DNA from: Chlorobiales bacterium Clorobi_01
GTDB taxonomy: Bacteria; Bacteroidota; Chlorobiia; Chlorobiales; Chlorobiaceae
Assembly (NCBI GenBank): GCA_001602925.1
Contig: LUZT01000016.1
Coordinates: 19,567 to 83,566 of the forward strand
DNA length: 64,000 nt
Reading direction: 5' to 3'
In this document: positions 8,985 through 19,447 of the stretch, piece after piece
How positions within the stretch are numbered: the first letter of the stretch is position 1
Layout of the letters: the number at the start of each line of letters is the position of its first letter
Notes under the pieces: model-generated
Database searches by the model: none
The model's input: the letters and a program-made list of their open reading frames with translations, nothing else
What the model was told of the DNA's origin: nothing
Made by a program: the position numbers and the translations under genes

Positions 8985-9473
8985 AATGGCGTGCTCGATT
9001 CAGTTTCTTCTGAATATCAACTCATCAGTGATGACCGAGCACCGTTTTTCCGGCATTCGGTATTGACGTTTTTTTGTTTTGTCAGAGAGCGCTTTCAGAA
9101 CTGACTGCTCCGCATTTGAGCTATGTGCCATTGCCAGAGCCCGGATTGACCAGTCCTGCGACCTCTTTCGCAAACAAAAATCGCAGTTTAAAGTGTATGA
9201 TAAGCTCACAAACCTTATCGTGCTCAAAACATATTACAAAAACAAGCGCATTGACAGAACTGCTTATTCCGTAACTGCTCTGTTTAAGGTCACTTGCCCT
9301 GTCTATCCAGTCAGAAGCTCTGTGTATCGCCCTGTCAGGTACAGGCGGATCGTTAATCTTCTCTTAAACACCACAACTGTCCATTATCAATTATCAATTG
9401 TCTTCCGTATTTTCCCCCACCGAACCATTTTTATGGGGCGCTCTGCCCTGCAATCTCTTAGCGATACTTCATC
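8985..9473. other. Intergenic region between divergent pepD and argH
   Basis: A 489-base spacer between two divergent genes, so it should carry promoters for both. Short open frames inside have no recognisable protein character. A small direct repeat (ATTATCA in 2.4 copies, 9383-9399) lies 75 bases upstream of argH. No tRNA or other RNA gene was recognised. Confidence 0.5.
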
Positions 9474-10862
9474 ATGTCCGATCAGTCCAATCAGAAGGAG
9501 CTCTTGTGGCAGAGCCGTTTTTCGGAACCGTTTGACCGGGAGGCGCTGAAGTTCTCCTCGTCGGTGCATGTGGACGGACTGCTCTATCGCGAAGATATTC
9601 AAGGCTCTGTTGCCCATGCCACCATGCTTGGCGAGCAGGGAATTATCTCGAAAGAGGAGGCCGGGCAGATTGTCACCGGGCTGAAGGCGGTCGAGAAGGA
9701 GATCGAGTCGGGTGCGCTGGTGCCGGTGTGGGAGGACGAGGATATTCATACCGTGATCGAGAACCGGCTGAAGGAGCTGATCGGACCAACGGCGGGCAAG
9801 CTGCACTCGGGGCGCAGCCGCAACGATCAGGTGGCGACCGACACGCGCCTTTACCTGCGCCGGAACATCGACCGCATTGGCGAGTTGCTCAAAGCGATGC
9901 AGACCACGCTGCTCGACAAGGCAGAGCAGTACAAGAGCACCATCATGTTCGGATACACCCATCTGCAGCGCGCGCAGCCGATGTCCGCCGGGCACTACTA
10001 CATGGCGTGGCACTCGATGTTCGGGCGCGATGCCCAGCGTCTGTCCGACCTGCGCAAGCGGGCCAACATCTCGCCGCTCGGCGCGGCGGCTTTCGCGGGC
10101 AGCACGTTGCCGCTGAACCCGGTTCGTTCAGCGGAGCTGCTGGAGTTCGACGGCGTCTTCACCAACAGCATCGACGCGGTGAGCGACCGCGACCTGGTGA
10201 TCGAGTTCGTCTCGGCCTGCTCGATGATCATGATGCACCTGTCGCGCTTCTCCGAAGATGTGATTCTCTGGAGTTCGGCGGAGTTCAACTACCTCTCGAT
10301 CAGCGATGCCTTCGCGACAGGCTCGTCGATCATGCCGCAGAAAAAGAACGCCGACATCGCCGAGCTGGTGCGCGGCAAAACGGGTCGCGTCTACGGCAAC
10401 CTGATGAATTTGCTCACCATCATGAAGGGGCTGCCGCTCTCCTACAACCGCGACATGCAGGAGGACAAGCCGCCGCTGTTCGACACCGCTGAAACCACCG
10501 CGTCGAGCCTTTCGGTCTTCCGCCGGATGATCGAAAAGACCTGGCTGAACGAGGAGCGCCTCGCCCGACTCACCGCCGAAGACCTGAGCCTCGCCACCGA
10601 GATCGCCGAGTACCTCGTCAAGAAGCAGATTCCTTTCCGCGACGCCCACCGCATCACCGGCAAGATCGTGGCTTATGCCATCGAACAGGGCAAAACCCTG
10701 CCGACCATCTCGCTCGACGAGTACCGCACCTTCTCTGAAGCCTTCGACGAAGGGATCTACGACGACCTCAAACCCGACGCCAGCGTCAACTCCAAGAAAA
10801 CCGCTGGCAGCTGCTCGTTCAAATCGGTCGAAGAGCAGATCGCGCGAGCAAAAGGTTTGTAA
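9474..10862 (+). CDS. argH: Argininosuccinate lyase
   Basis: A 462-residue enzyme of the fumarase/aspartase superfamily, cleaving argininosuccinate to arginine and fumarate in the last step of arginine synthesis. The family signature [16 protein letters not shown] is at about residue 282. Other conserved stretches are [18 protein letters not shown] (about residue 105) and [16 protein letters not shown], with the catalytic His in THLQ. Full family length. No other arg gene lies in this window, so it stands alone. A strong bidirectional terminator follows. Confidence 0.97.
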   Translation: MSDQSNQKELLWQSRFSEPFDREALKFSSSVHVDGLLYREDIQGSVAHATMLGEQGIISKEEAGQIVTGLKAVEKEIESGALVPVWEDEDIHTVIENRLKELIGPTAGKLHSGRSRNDQVATDTRLYLRRNIDRIGELLKAMQTTLLDKAEQYKSTIMFGYTHLQRAQPMSAGHYYMAWHSMFGRDAQRLSDLRKRANISPLGAAAFAGSTLPLNPVRSAELLEFDGVFTNSIDAVSDRDLVIEFVSACSMIMMHLSRFSEDVILWSSAEFNYLSISDAFATGSSIMPQKKNADIAELVRGKTGRVYGNLMNLLTIMKGLPLSYNRDMQEDKPPLFDTAETTASSLSVFRRMIEKTWLNEERLARLTAEDLSLATEIAEYLVKKQIPFRDAHRITGKIVAYAIEQGKTLPTISLDEYRTFSEAFDEGIYDDLKPDASVNSKKTAGSCSFKSVEEQIARAKGL

Positions 10863-10904
10863 GGGCGCGCAGTTCGTCCATGTTGTCAAACATCCACTTT
10901 TCCA

Positions 10905-10947
10905 CCAATAAAAAAGGCGCTCCATCACCGAGCGCCTTTTTTATTGG
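10905..10947. terminator. Bidirectional terminator between argH and the tail-specific protease
   Basis: CCAATAAAAAAGGCGCTC (10905-10922) and GAGCGCCTTTTTTATTGG (10930-10947) are a perfect 18-bp inverted repeat around a 7-base loop. The stem holds an A run 5' and a T run 3', so it serves as a Rho-independent terminator for argH (plus) and for the protease gene (minus). Confidence 0.92.
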
Positions 10948-10961
10948 AATGTTGCTGCCGC

Positions 10962-13064
10962 TTATTTCACCGGCACCGCCAGCCTGACAGCAGGCCTTGC
11001 CAACGGAGCCGCGGCGGGAACTGCCGGGCGCGACTTGAGCGCCACGAGATCATCGAGAATTCCGGCAGCCTCCTGCAGGATGAAATCCGTTTTCTTCTTT
11101 TTCCCGGTATCGGCATTCTGGTCTCCCCAGCGATCCTGTATCTCTTTCAGGGTCTTGTTCTCCACTTGAAAGCCTTTTTCCTGGAGTGACACGCTTTTCT
11201 TCTGCCTGATACGGTTCAGGGTTGCCAGATCGGCCAGATAGGACTGGTAGAGCTTGTCTTTGGCGGACTGTTCGGCGAACGCCTTCTTCAGTAAAACAAT
11301 ATCCTCTTTGGTGACGACTCCTGATGGTGTATAGGCAGCCCTTGAGATGGTTGTCCAGGGCAGGCTGCTGGTGTAGGTATCTTCACCCACCACCTCCGGG
11401 TCGATCAGGGACGGAAGGACGATATCCGGCAGAACACCGATATGCTGGGTACTACCGCCAGAGATGCGGTAGAACTTGGCGATGGTCAACTTGAGCTGGC
11501 CGAGGTCAGCCTGTTTCATGAACATGCTGAATGGTCTCTGGATGGTGACGATGCTCTGCACGGTACCCTTGCCGAAGGTTCTGTCTCCAACGATGAGTCC
11601 TCGCCCGTAATCCTGGATCGCCGCGGCGAAAATCTCCGAGGCCGATGCGCTGTAGCGGTTGACCAGCACCACCAGCGGCCCCCGGTAAAGCATCGGGTAA
11701 TTTTCGTCATTCAGCACCATCTTGCCGCCGAGAGCGTTGCTGACCTGCACGACCGGCCCCTTGCCGGTGAACAGGCCGGTGACATTGACGGCCTCTTCGA
11801 GCGATCCACCGCCGTTTTCCCTCAGATCAACGATGATTCCCTCCACATTCTCCTGCTTCAGCTCGTTGATGATTCTGGTCACATCCTTCGTAGTACTCGC
11901 GTAGTTCTGCTTTTGCTGCCGTTCGCCTTCGAAATCGAGATAGAACGACGGCAGAACGATGACGCCGATTTTGTGCCCGTTCTCGTAGATGATCTTTTTC
12001 TGCGCGGCCTGCTCCTGCAAGTCAACCTTGGCTCTTACCAGTCGGATGATGCTTGCAGGCCCTTTGCCTGCCTGGCTGGCTGGAAGAATCTTGAGCCTGA
12101 CAACGGTGCCTTTTGGGCCTCTGATCTTCTTGACGACATCGTTGATACGCCATCCGATCACATCGACAATCTCCCCCTTTTCTCCCTGACCAACGCCAAC
12201 GATCTTGTCGCCTTTTTTGAGGAGGCTGCTTTTGAACGCCGGACCGCCCGGAATGATTTCGTTCACTACAGTGTATTCGTTTTCCATCTGAAGCTTGGCG
12301 CCGATTCCTTCAAGCGAACGGCTCATGTCGATCTGAAAGTTCTCGTATTCATCCGGCGAGAAGTAGTCGGTATGAGGATCGAATGAAGTGGTGACGGCAT
12401 ACATATATGCCATAAAAGCGTCTTCCGGCTTCTGCTGATTGAAAAGCTTGAGACGGTTGTCAAGGCTTTTCATGACTTCGGCCTTGATATTTTTCCCCTT
12501 TTCCCCTGAAAACTTCGTGCTCAGGTACTGGTATTTCAGCTCCTTGCGCCACAGGTCGTGCAGTTCGGCCTGATTGGCCGGCCAAGGGGCGGTCTTGCTT
12601 CGCTGGAGTTCAAGCGTCTCTGGGGCAGTGAAATCAAACTTCGCCGTTTCAAGCGTGCTTTTCATGTACGCCATCTTCTCTCTGGCCCTTTTCAGGAACT
12701 GGTTGTAGATGGCGAAACCTCCTGCAGGATTACCGGAAACGAAATCATCGTCTAAGTGAATACCAATCTCCTGCCTGAGCTTTTCAACCTCGGGAGCCGT
12801 GAAATAACTGCGGTTATTGTCGAGATTATCGAGGTAACGCTTGAAAATCTGCTGGGCAAGAGAGTCGTTGACCGGCACTTTGCGGTAATGGTTCTGAAGT
12901 AGATACTGGGCGATGTAACGAGTAGCCTCCTCCTGGTTCGAGGTGGGCTTCAAAAGCACTGGCTGGGCTGCTTTCCCGACAGCAGCCATCGAGTGATTCC
13001 AGGAGATGGTTAGAAGCAGCAGGAAAAACAGAACAGGGTAACGTGCGTTATGTATCTTTTTCAT
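10962..13064 (-). CDS. prc: Carboxy-terminal (tail-specific) processing protease, S41 family
   Basis: About 700 residues. The ATG at 13064 is preferred because it starts directly with a signal peptide (MKKIHNARYPVLFFLLLLTISWNHSMA); in-frame starts at 13094 and 13124 would only prefix it. The order fits E. coli Prc/Tsp: N-terminal helical region, PDZ domain (SLEGIGAKLQMENEYTVV, then GPAFKSSLLKKGDKIVGVGQG), then the S41 protease core with GIIVDLRENGGGSLEEAV, VNRYSASASEIFAAAIQDYGR and FGKGTVQS, holding the catalytic Ser (SASASE) and Lys (FGKG). A periplasmic protease trimming or degrading proteins from the C-terminus. The Pro/Ala-rich end (AVPAAAPLARPAVRLAVPVK) is unusual. Confidence 0.92.
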   Translation of the reverse strand: MKKIHNARYPVLFFLLLLTISWNHSMAAVGKAAQPVLLKPTSNQEEATRYIAQYLLQNHYRKVPVNDSLAQQIFKRYLDNLDNNRSYFTAPEVEKLRQEIGIHLDDDFVSGNPAGGFAIYNQFLKRAREKMAYMKSTLETAKFDFTAPETLELQRSKTAPWPANQAELHDLWRKELKYQYLSTKFSGEKGKNIKAEVMKSLDNRLKLFNQQKPEDAFMAYMYAVTTSFDPHTDYFSPDEYENFQIDMSRSLEGIGAKLQMENEYTVVNEIIPGGPAFKSSLLKKGDKIVGVGQGEKGEIVDVIGWRINDVVKKIRGPKGTVVRLKILPASQAGKGPASIIRLVRAKVDLQEQAAQKKIIYENGHKIGVIVLPSFYLDFEGERQQKQNYASTTKDVTRIINELKQENVEGIIVDLRENGGGSLEEAVNVTGLFTGKGPVVQVSNALGGKMVLNDENYPMLYRGPLVVLVNRYSASASEIFAAAIQDYGRGLIVGDRTFGKGTVQSIVTIQRPFSMFMKQADLGQLKLTIAKFYRISGGSTQHIGVLPDIVLPSLIDPEVVGEDTYTSSLPWTTISRAAYTPSGVVTKEDIVLLKKAFAEQSAKDKLYQSYLADLATLNRIRQKKSVSLQEKGFQVENKTLKEIQDRWGDQNADTGKKKKTDFILQEAAGILDDLVALKSRPAVPAAAPLARPAVRLAVPVK

Positions 13065-13254
13065 AAAATGACTGTAAAGCTTTGGTGAATTCATTCGAAG
13101 CTGGACTGGCCGCAGTTCAGCCAATTCCTGCTCAGTTGTATTATATTACAAAAACACAGTATCTGCATAACAGGTTTCTGCGTAATCCGTAAATTCATTC
13201 AGAATTATACCCTTTGACACCACAACCCAAACAATCACAAACGGAGTACACTCT

Positions 13255-14226
13255 ATGAAAAAAATCACCGGTTATAAAGAGTTGGGACTTGTCAACAGCC
13301 GTGAACTTTTCGCCAAAGCCGTCAGCGGCGGATACGCCATTCCTGCGTATAACTTCAACAATCTCGAACAGCTCCAGGCAATTATCATGGCTTGCGTCGA
13401 GACCGCTTCACCGGTCATCCTCCAGGTTTCCAAAGGTGCGCGCAGCTACGCCAACCAGACCCTGTTACGCCATCTGGCCGCAGGTGCGGTCGAGTACGCC
13501 GCTGAACTCGGTTGCGAGATTCCGATCGTGCTGCACCTCGATCACGGCGACAGCTTCGAGCTGTGCAAGGATTGTATCGAGACCGGCTTCTCGTCGGTAA
13601 TGATCGACGGCTCGCACCTGAGCTATGAGGACAATGTGTCGCTGACCCGCAAGGTCGTTGAATTTGCGCACCAGCATGACGTTACGGTCGAAGGCGAGCT
13701 GGGTGTACTGGCAGGCATCGAAGACGAAGTTCACGCTGCAGAGCACACTTACACCGAGCCGGATCAGGTCGAGGATTTCGTCGGCAAAACCGGCGTGGAT
13801 AGTCTGGCCATCGCCATCGGCACTTCGCACGGCGCGTTCAAGTTCAAGCCGGGTGAAGATCACAAAATCAGGCTCGACATCCTCGCCGAGATCGAGAAGC
13901 GCATTCCCGGCTTCCCCATCGTGCTGCACGGCGCGTCGTCGGTTCCGCAGGATCTGGTGCAGATGATCAACGCCCACGGCGGCAAGCTCAAGGATGCGGT
14001 CGGCATCGGCGAAGACCAGCTTCGCGAAGCCGCACGCTCGGCAGTCTGCAAGATCAACATCGACTCCGACGGACGCCTCGCCATGACCGCCGCCGTCCGC
14101 AAGGTGCTCGACGAAAAGCCGGAAGAGTTCGATCCGCGCAAATACCTCGGCCCGGCCCGCGACTCGCTCAAGAAGCTCTACATGCACAAAATCGTCAACG
14201 TGCTCGGCTCGAACGGCAAAGCGTAA
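13255..14226 (+). CDS. fba: Class II fructose-bisphosphate aldolase
   Basis: A 323-residue zinc aldolase of glycolysis/gluconeogenesis, interconverting fructose 1,6-bisphosphate with DHAP and G3P. In an autotroph it works mainly toward hexose. Zinc and catalytic motifs: IVLHLDHGDSFELCKDC (about residue 92), VTVEGELGVLAGIED, AIAIGTSHGAFKF, and FPIVLHGASSVP (about residue 220), then KINIDSDGRLAMT binding the substrate phosphate. The VLAGIEDEVHAAEH segment is the subtype seen in longer class IIB enzymes. ACGGAGTAC provides a Shine-Dalgarno. A terminator follows within 25 bases. Confidence 0.95.
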   Translation: MKKITGYKELGLVNSRELFAKAVSGGYAIPAYNFNNLEQLQAIIMACVETASPVILQVSKGARSYANQTLLRHLAAGAVEYAAELGCEIPIVLHLDHGDSFELCKDCIETGFSSVMIDGSHLSYEDNVSLTRKVVEFAHQHDVTVEGELGVLAGIEDEVHAAEHTYTEPDQVEDFVGKTGVDSLAIAIGTSHGAFKFKPGEDHKIRLDILAEIEKRIPGFPIVLHGASSVPQDLVQMINAHGGKLKDAVGIGEDQLREAARSAVCKINIDSDGRLAMTAAVRKVLDEKPEEFDPRKYLGPARDSLKKLYMHKIVNVLGSNGKA

Positions 14227-14246
14227 AAAAAGCTTTACCCACAAAT

Positions 14247-14290
14247 CAAAAGAGGCTGGCCCGGTTCACCCCGGCCAGCCTCTTTCTTTT
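14247..14290. terminator. Bidirectional terminator between fba and the M20 gene
   Basis: AAAGAGGCTGGCC pairs with GGCCAGCCTCTTT (14273-14285) around a short GC-rich loop. A T-rich tract follows on the plus strand, and the reverse strand has AAAGAGG...CCTCTTTTG. The genes converge here, so it can end both. Its left arm shares 16 bases (14248-14263) with a sequence at 30437. Confidence 0.88.
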
Positions 14291-14331
14291 TCCCCCTTTG
14301 TTCACCTCGTCCACGACGTCCATTTTTCTCT

Positions 14332-15552
14332 TCACCCCGCAAGAAACCTTAGCGCGAGGTAGCTCATCATGCCCATGCCGGTTTCGAGCGCGTGCTCGTC
14401 GGGATCGAAGGTTGGTGAGTGCAAGAGATTTCCCGGTGCGGAATCGGGAAGCCCCGTGCCAAGCTGCCAGAAGCTTCCGGGACACTCCTGCAAGTAATAG
14501 GCGAAATCCTCGGCGGTCATGACCGGCTCCGATTGGCGCACGTTGCCATCGCCAAGATACTCCTTGCCCGCCTCCCATGCCAGGTCAGTCATGGCCGGAT
14601 CGTTGTAAAGCACCGGATAGCCACTTCTGATCTCCACTTCGGCCTCAACGTCAAATGCATCGGCAACCTGCCGCACCGTTTTTTCAAACTTCTTGTGCAG
14701 GAGCGCCCGAAGCTCTTCGTTCATGGTTCTCATGGTGCCCATCATGGTCACGTTGCCGGGTATGATGTTGGTGGCGTGACCGCCGCTGATCGAGGCGATG
14801 GAAAGCACCGCTGATTCGTGCGGCGGAGCAACGCGGCTGACCAGATGCTGGAGCGCGGTGATGATGTGCGCCGACGCAAGGATCGGGTCGCGAGTCTTGT
14901 GCGGAGCTGAAGCGTGGCCGCCCTGGCCGTGAATCGTGACATAGAGTTCGTCGGCGGCGGCCATGAAACCGCCCTTGCACATGGCAACAGTGCCGCTTCG
15001 GACGTTCGGGAAACAGTGCTGCGCGAAGATCGCTGATGGCCTGTACTTCTTGAGCAGTCCGGCATCGATCAGCGGTTTGGCTCCGCCTGGTGCTTTCTCT
15101 TCGGCAGGCTGGAAAATCAGCAGCACGTCGCCCTTCAGCAAAGCCTTCATACCATTGAGCACGGTGGCCGCGCCGAGCAGCATTGCCGTGTGCATGTCGT
15201 GACCGCAGGCGTGCATGCAGCGCTCGATCGTCGAGCAGAAATCGTGCCGGTTCTCCTCCTGAAGCGGAAGGGCGTCGATGTCGGCCCGCAGCGCCACCGT
15301 GCGCCGTTCTCCAGTTGACGGAGCCCCCTCGCCACGCAGGAGCGCGACCACGCCCGTTTCCATGAGTGGCGGCTCGGCCTCGATGCCGAGTCCGGCGAGA
15401 TACTCCTTGATGAATGCCGTTGTCTTGAACTCCAGATAGGAAAGTTCGGGATGTTTGTGCAGATGACGCCGCAGCGCCGCTACGTCAGGATAGATTTTGT
15501 GTGCAGCCTCCCGAACCCTGGCTGCAATGGTACTGAACTCTTCACTTTGCAT
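14332..15552 (-). CDS. M20 family amidohydrolase (N-acyl-amino-acid hydrolase type)
   Basis: A 406-residue cytosolic metallohydrolase of the M20D group that includes hippurate hydrolase, IAA-amino acid hydrolase and N-acetyldiaminopimelate deacetylase. Motifs in order: HKHPELSYLEFKTT, ALRADIDALPLQEE, MHACGHDMHTAMLLGAA (dinuclear metal site Cys/His), LIFQPAEEKAPGGAKPLI (catalytic Glu pair), then AQHCFPNVRSGTVA and MTAEDFAYYLQECPGSFWQLG near the end. The physiological substrate cannot be told from sequence. It lies 39 bases after the CBS gene and may be the last gene of the fau-ppk-rpiB-CBS set. Confidence 0.88.
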   Translation of the reverse strand: MQSEEFSTIAARVREAAHKIYPDVAALRRHLHKHPELSYLEFKTTAFIKEYLAGLGIEAEPPLMETGVVALLRGEGAPSTGERRTVALRADIDALPLQEENRHDFCSTIERCMHACGHDMHTAMLLGAATVLNGMKALLKGDVLLIFQPAEEKAPGGAKPLIDAGLLKKYRPSAIFAQHCFPNVRSGTVAMCKGGFMAAADELYVTIHGQGGHASAPHKTRDPILASAHIITALQHLVSRVAPPHESAVLSIASISGGHATNIIPGNVTMMGTMRTMNEELRALLHKKFEKTVRQVADAFDVEAEVEIRSGYPVLYNDPAMTDLAWEAGKEYLGDGNVRQSEPVMTAEDFAYYLQECPGSFWQLGTGLPDSAPGNLLHSPTFDPDEHALETGMGMMSYLALRFLAG

Positions 15553-15591
15553 AAAGCCGTGTCTGTCATTATGTCGCCTGGCCGTCGCGCC

Positions 15592-16275
15592 TTACATGTC
15601 CATGTAGTGGATAAATTCAAGCGCCTTTTCCCTAAGCTCATCGTAACCGGCATCCGGAAACGATGAGTGATACCGGATGATGTATCCGTAATTCTCCATG
15701 TTCCTGACCAGACGGAAGAAGTCGTGGGTGGCGACCCTGAAAAAAATAATTCTGCCTTCGCTGGACGCACCTGTAGGCCACGAAGTAAAGCTGAGGATCG
15801 AAGCGTCGTTTTTTTCGATGGTGTCGATGATCTCCGACAGCTTCGCGCCGGTCGGCGGCACCTCGATCTCCATGGTCGAGCCCCCCTCACCGGAGTGTAT
15901 GCGTTCGGCGAGGAAACCAAGAATTCGTTTGCTTGAAACCACCCCCTCGTACCGGCCCTCGTCGTCGGCAAGAGGTACAACACCGCACCTTACCAACGCC
16001 ACAGAGATGAGATTGTCAAAAAGCTGATCGTCTGGCCGGTAAGCCTTGGCAGCTTCAAGCATCTTCGCACCGAGTTTCTCCTTCGCTGGCGGCCACCCCT
16101 TCCTGCCTTCGAGCAAGCGGGAAAGGTGGACCATGCCAAGGTAGCGTTCGCCGTCGAGCAGCGGAGCGCATACGCACCCCGAAGCTGCGAGCCGCCTTGC
16201 CGCATCAGCTGTCGAACCGCCGAGAGTGAAGACCGGATAGTCCGTCTCGGCCAGATATGAGAAGGTTACCGACAT
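15592..16275 (-). CDS. CBS-domain protein
   Basis: A 227-residue soluble protein with a tandem CBS (Bateman) pair in residues 1-130: VFTLGGSTADAARRLAASGCVCAPLLDGERYLGMVHLSRLLE for the first repeat and DNLISVALVRCGVVPLADDEGRYEGVVSSKRILGFLAE for the second. The C-terminal 90 residues (VPPTGAKLSEIIDTIEKNDAS, then a beta-rich FFRVATHDFFRLVRNMENYGY) resemble the small ACT-like regulatory module often attached to CBS pairs. Such proteins usually sense adenine nucleotides. The start codon touches the rpiB stop, so the two are translated from one message. Confidence 0.85.
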   Translation of the reverse strand: MSVTFSYLAETDYPVFTLGGSTADAARRLAASGCVCAPLLDGERYLGMVHLSRLLEGRKGWPPAKEKLGAKMLEAAKAYRPDDQLFDNLISVALVRCGVVPLADDEGRYEGVVSSKRILGFLAERIHSGEGGSTMEIEVPPTGAKLSEIIDTIEKNDASILSFTSWPTGASSEGRIIFFRVATHDFFRLVRNMENYGYIIRYHSSFPDAGYDELREKALEFIHYMDM

Positions 16276-16710
16276 TCAGCAGCAAAACTCGATTTTATCG
16301 ACGCGTCGCTGGTGACGTCCACCCTCGAATTCCGAAGCGAACCAGCTTTCGAGAATCTTCGCTGCACTGGTTTCGTCGTTGAAACGTGCTCCGAAGGCGA
16401 GCACATTGGCATCATTGTGCTGACGCGCCAGCGCCGCGTATTCAGGATTGCACACGTTTGCCGCGCGGATGCCCTTCACCTTGTTGGCGGCGATGGAGAT
16501 GCCGATGCCGGTGCCGCACATCAGAATTCCCTGATCGAAATCCCCGCGGGCGACCGCCTCAGCAACCTTGTGACCGTAATCGGGATAATCGACTGATTCG
16601 GCGGAATAGGGACCCATATCCTCGAAATCATAGCCATGTTTTTCAAGCCATGAGAGCACGAACTTCTTCAGCTCCACTCCTGCATGATCGCTTCCAACTG
16701 CAATCTTCAT
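16276..16710 (-). CDS. rpiB: Ribose-5-phosphate isomerase B
   Basis: A 144-residue sugar-phosphate isomerase (RpiB/LacAB family), interconverting ribose 5-phosphate and ribulose 5-phosphate in the pentose phosphate pathway. Motifs: [16 protein letters not shown] at the N-terminus, [12 protein letters not shown], and the phosphate/catalytic loop [23 protein letters not shown] with the catalytic Cys. Typical length. Its ATG overlaps the ppk stop as ATGA (16707-16710), indicating translational coupling. Confidence 0.96.
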   Translation of the reverse strand: MKIAVGSDHAGVELKKFVLSWLEKHGYDFEDMGPYSAESVDYPDYGHKVAEAVARGDFDQGILMCGTGIGISIAANKVKGIRAANVCNPEYAALARQHNDANVLAFGARFNDETSAAKILESWFASEFEGGRHQRRVDKIEFCC

Positions 16711-18851
16711 AATCCTTTAACCTTTGTTTTGATGTTTTTCTTCCTCCGGAGAGAGCGCCGCATAAACAGCCTCTGGCTGTCGACTGCTGGCCGCCCGCCC
16801 CGTTTTCTGATATAGGTTCCGTCCGGCTGCATCTCCCACGATTTGCGGTTATCGCCCAGGTTCAGTTCAAGATCGGATTTGATCGATTCAACCAGGCGCG
16901 GTTCAATAACGGGAAAAAGCGTCTCGACCCGCTTGTCGAGGTTACGCGGCATGATGTCAGCACTGCCCAGAAAAATCCGGGCATGGTCTCCATTATTAAA
17001 ATAATAGACCCGGCTGTGTTCGAGAAATCTTCCGATCACGCTGACAACCCGGATGTTTTCGCTAATGCCGGGAATACCAGGCTTGAGGCAGCATATACCC
17101 CGGATGGCCAGATCGACCTTCACGCCGGCCATCGAGGCGCGGTAGAGCGCCCGGATGATCTCCTCATCGACCAGTGCATTCATCTTCATGACGATCCTGC
17201 CGTTGCCGGTGTGCTTCTGGTGGTCGACTTCGTGGCGGATCATCTCCATGATCCATCGCCGCGTATTAAGCGGCGAAACGATCAGCGAGCGATATTCGCG
17301 ATGCTTCGAGTAGCCGGTCAGCGAGTTGAACAGCTCGGTGACGTCGTCGGCAAGCACCGGGTCGGTCGTCAGATAGCTGTAATCGGTATAAATTCTCGCG
17401 GTCACGCTGTTATAGTTGCCGGTGCCGAGATGCAGGTAGTGGCGAAGCCCCTCCTGCTCCCGCCGTACGATCATCGTGAGCTTGGCGTGAGTCTTCAGGC
17501 CGGGCAGGCCGTAAACCACGTGCGCTCCGGCATCTTCGAGCGAACGCGCCCAGAGGATGTTGTTCTCCTCGTCAAACCTTGCCTTCAGCTCGACCAGCAC
17601 CGCCACCTGCTTGCGCTGCTCGGCGGCGAACATCAGCGCCTTGACCACCGGCGAGTTGCTGCCTACCCGGTAGAGCGTCTGCTTGATAGAGAGCACATCG
17701 GGATCGCGCGCCGCCTGCCAGATGAGATCAACCACTGGCTTGAACGAGTCGTATGGGTGATGCAGCAGCATATCGCCGGAACGCATTTCAGCAAATATGT
17801 CAGCAGTCCGCTTGTCATCGAGCGGATTGTTCGGCACGAAAAGTTCGTCTTTCAGATCAGGCCTGTCTATTTTAAGCAGCTCTATCAGCGCGCTCATGCC
17901 AAGCACGCCGCCAATTTCGTAGACGTTCCGCTCGTAAGTTTCAAGGTTCTTGACGAGGAGGCTCCGGATGGAGTGCGGCATGTCGGGATTGATATCGAGA
18001 CGTACCACCTTGCCGTAGCGACGCGAACGCACTCCCTGCTCGATGCTTTCAAGCAGATCGCCGGCCTCATCCTCTTCGATCTCGATGTCCGCATCGCGGA
18101 TGATCCTGAATGGATGGCACTGCAGGATGCGCATCTTTGGAAAGAGCTGATCGAGGTTGTGCTCGACAAGATCTTCGAGCAACAACAGTCGAATCCGGTC
18201 GTCGCCGAAGCCAAGTCCCTCGATCTGGTCGAGCCGGACAATTCTCGACAGAATGCCGGGAACCTTGACGCGAGCAAACTTGATCGCTCCGCTCTCCTCG
18301 TCCTCAAGCTCGATTGCAAGATTCAGCGAGAGGTTGGACATGAACGGAAAGGGATGGCCCGTATCGAAAGCGAGCGGAGTCAGAACAGGAAAAATCTCCT
18401 TTCTGAAATAGTCACGGAGAACCTGCTGCTGATGCTCCGAAAGCGATGATGCGCTGACAAATTCAATCCCCCTCCTTTTGAGGGACGGAATAATCTCCTC
18501 GAAAAAACAGGTGTTACGCTGCCGGATCTGCTCGATGACTCGCTCGCGGATCTGCTCGACCATCTCCATGGGCGTGAGCCCATCGACCGAGCGCTCGTTG
18601 ATACCCGCGGCGCACTGGTCATCGAGTCCCGCCACGCGGATCATGAAAAACTCGTCGAGGTTGGAGCTGAAAATCGAGATGAACTTGATGCGCTCCAGCA
18701 ACGGATGCGCAGCGGAATCGAGAGCCTCTTCGAGAACCCGCTGGTTGAAATCGATCCAGCTCAGCTCACGGTTCACGTAGAGCAAGGGATCGCGCAGATC
18801 CGGCTCGGCTATAGCCGCCGGAACCAATGTCCCGTTTTCCGCATCTCTCAT
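16707..18851 (-). CDS. ppk: Polyphosphate kinase 1
   Basis: About 714 residues, making polyphosphate from ATP. The ATG at 18851 is preferred because it forms an ATGA overlap with the preceding gene's stop (18848-18850); an in-frame ATG at 18869 would add six residues. PPK1 hallmarks: N-terminal [33 protein letters not shown], mid-domain [18 protein letters not shown] and [16 protein letters not shown], the [20 protein letters not shown] block, [11 protein letters not shown] with the phospho-accepting-region His, and [13 protein letters not shown]. The C-terminal 25 residues are very basic. Confidence 0.95.
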   Translation of the reverse strand: MRDAENGTLVPAAIAEPDLRDPLLYVNRELSWIDFNQRVLEEALDSAAHPLLERIKFISIFSSNLDEFFMIRVAGLDDQCAAGINERSVDGLTPMEMVEQIRERVIEQIRQRNTCFFEEIIPSLKRRGIEFVSASSLSEHQQQVLRDYFRKEIFPVLTPLAFDTGHPFPFMSNLSLNLAIELEDEESGAIKFARVKVPGILSRIVRLDQIEGLGFGDDRIRLLLLEDLVEHNLDQLFPKMRILQCHPFRIIRDADIEIEEDEAGDLLESIEQGVRSRRYGKVVRLDINPDMPHSIRSLLVKNLETYERNVYEIGGVLGMSALIELLKIDRPDLKDELFVPNNPLDDKRTADIFAEMRSGDMLLHHPYDSFKPVVDLIWQAARDPDVLSIKQTLYRVGSNSPVVKALMFAAEQRKQVAVLVELKARFDEENNILWARSLEDAGAHVVYGLPGLKTHAKLTMIVRREQEGLRHYLHLGTGNYNSVTARIYTDYSYLTTDPVLADDVTELFNSLTGYSKHREYRSLIVSPLNTRRWIMEMIRHEVDHQKHTGNGRIVMKMNALVDEEIIRALYRASMAGVKVDLAIRGICCLKPGIPGISENIRVVSVIGRFLEHSRVYYFNNGDHARIFLGSADIMPRNLDKRVETLFPVIEPRLVESIKSDLELNLGDNRKSWEMQPDGTYIRKRGGRPAVDSQRLFMRRSLRRKKNIKTKVKGL

Positions 18852-19447
18852 TTGCTGTTGTGCTGGCAATTGATGATTTCATTTTCTGTGACCACCATGT
18901 CGAGCGGCTCGTCCCAGGGATCACACGGCACCGACGGAACCTCCTGAAAGCTGAATGCCAAACCGATTTTCACCGGATGGATACCATGCCCAGACAGACG
19001 GCTGAAGAAACGGTCGTACCAACCTTTTCCAAAACCGATCCGCCCTCCTCTCCGGTCAAAACCCGCGAGTGGCACAAAGACCACCTCGAAACGCTCCTCT
19101 CCGGATAGCACGAGCGGCTCGGGAGTGGGCGGTGCCGATACCGAAATCCTGAACTTTTGGGCAGAATGGTAAATGGCAGCCTTCATGACCCCCTTTTCAA
19201 TATAAGGCATATACACCGCTTTCCCTTCGAGTGCAAGCCTTTCGAGCAGCTCAAACGTGCGGACCTCGCGGTCATGCTCCATCGAGACGTAGCAATGAAT
19301 CCTCCTTGCCTCACGAAGGAGCGGCAAGAATGCGGCTTGCGTCTGAATCTGTTCGCTATCGGCAAGCCATCGCTTCAGTTCGAATGCCCTGCGCCTTGCG
19401 AGCAGGTTTTTCCGTAATACAGCCTTGCTCTCCATCACCGTTTCCAT
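18848..19447 (-). CDS. 5-formyltetrahydrofolate cyclo-ligase family protein
   Basis: A 199-residue protein converting 5-formyl-THF to 5,10-methenyl-THF with ATP. Family features: an N-terminal basic helix ([16 protein letters not shown], aligning with KxxLRxxxxxxR), [24 protein letters not shown], and the ATP/folate loop [22 protein letters not shown] (canonical GxGxGyYDR). It is the first gene of a plus-to-minus packed operon: its stop overlaps the ppk start, ppk overlaps rpiB, and rpiB touches the CBS gene. The folate link to polyphosphate is only positional. Confidence 0.9.
   Translation of the reverse strand: METVMESKAVLRKNLLARRRAFELKRWLADSEQIQTQAAFLPLLREARRIHCYVSMEHDREVRTFELLERLALEGKAVYMPYIEKGVMKAAIYHSAQKFRISVSAPPTPEPLVLSGEERFEVVFVPLAGFDRRGGRIGFGKGWYDRFFSRLSGHGIHPVKIGLAFSFQEVPSVPCDPWDEPLDMVVTENEIINCQHNSK

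Noticed and set aside
7575..9104. 509-codon plus-strand frame opposite pepD
   Set aside because: Arg/His/Ala-rich shadow of GC-rich pepD coding sequence.
9000..9227. 75-codon minus-strand frame upstream of pepD
   Set aside because: No ribosome site and unconvincing residues; more probably the pepD/argH promoter region.
16983..18449. 488-codon plus-strand frame opposite ppk
   Set aside because: Shadow of ppk; no homologous motif and no ribosome site.
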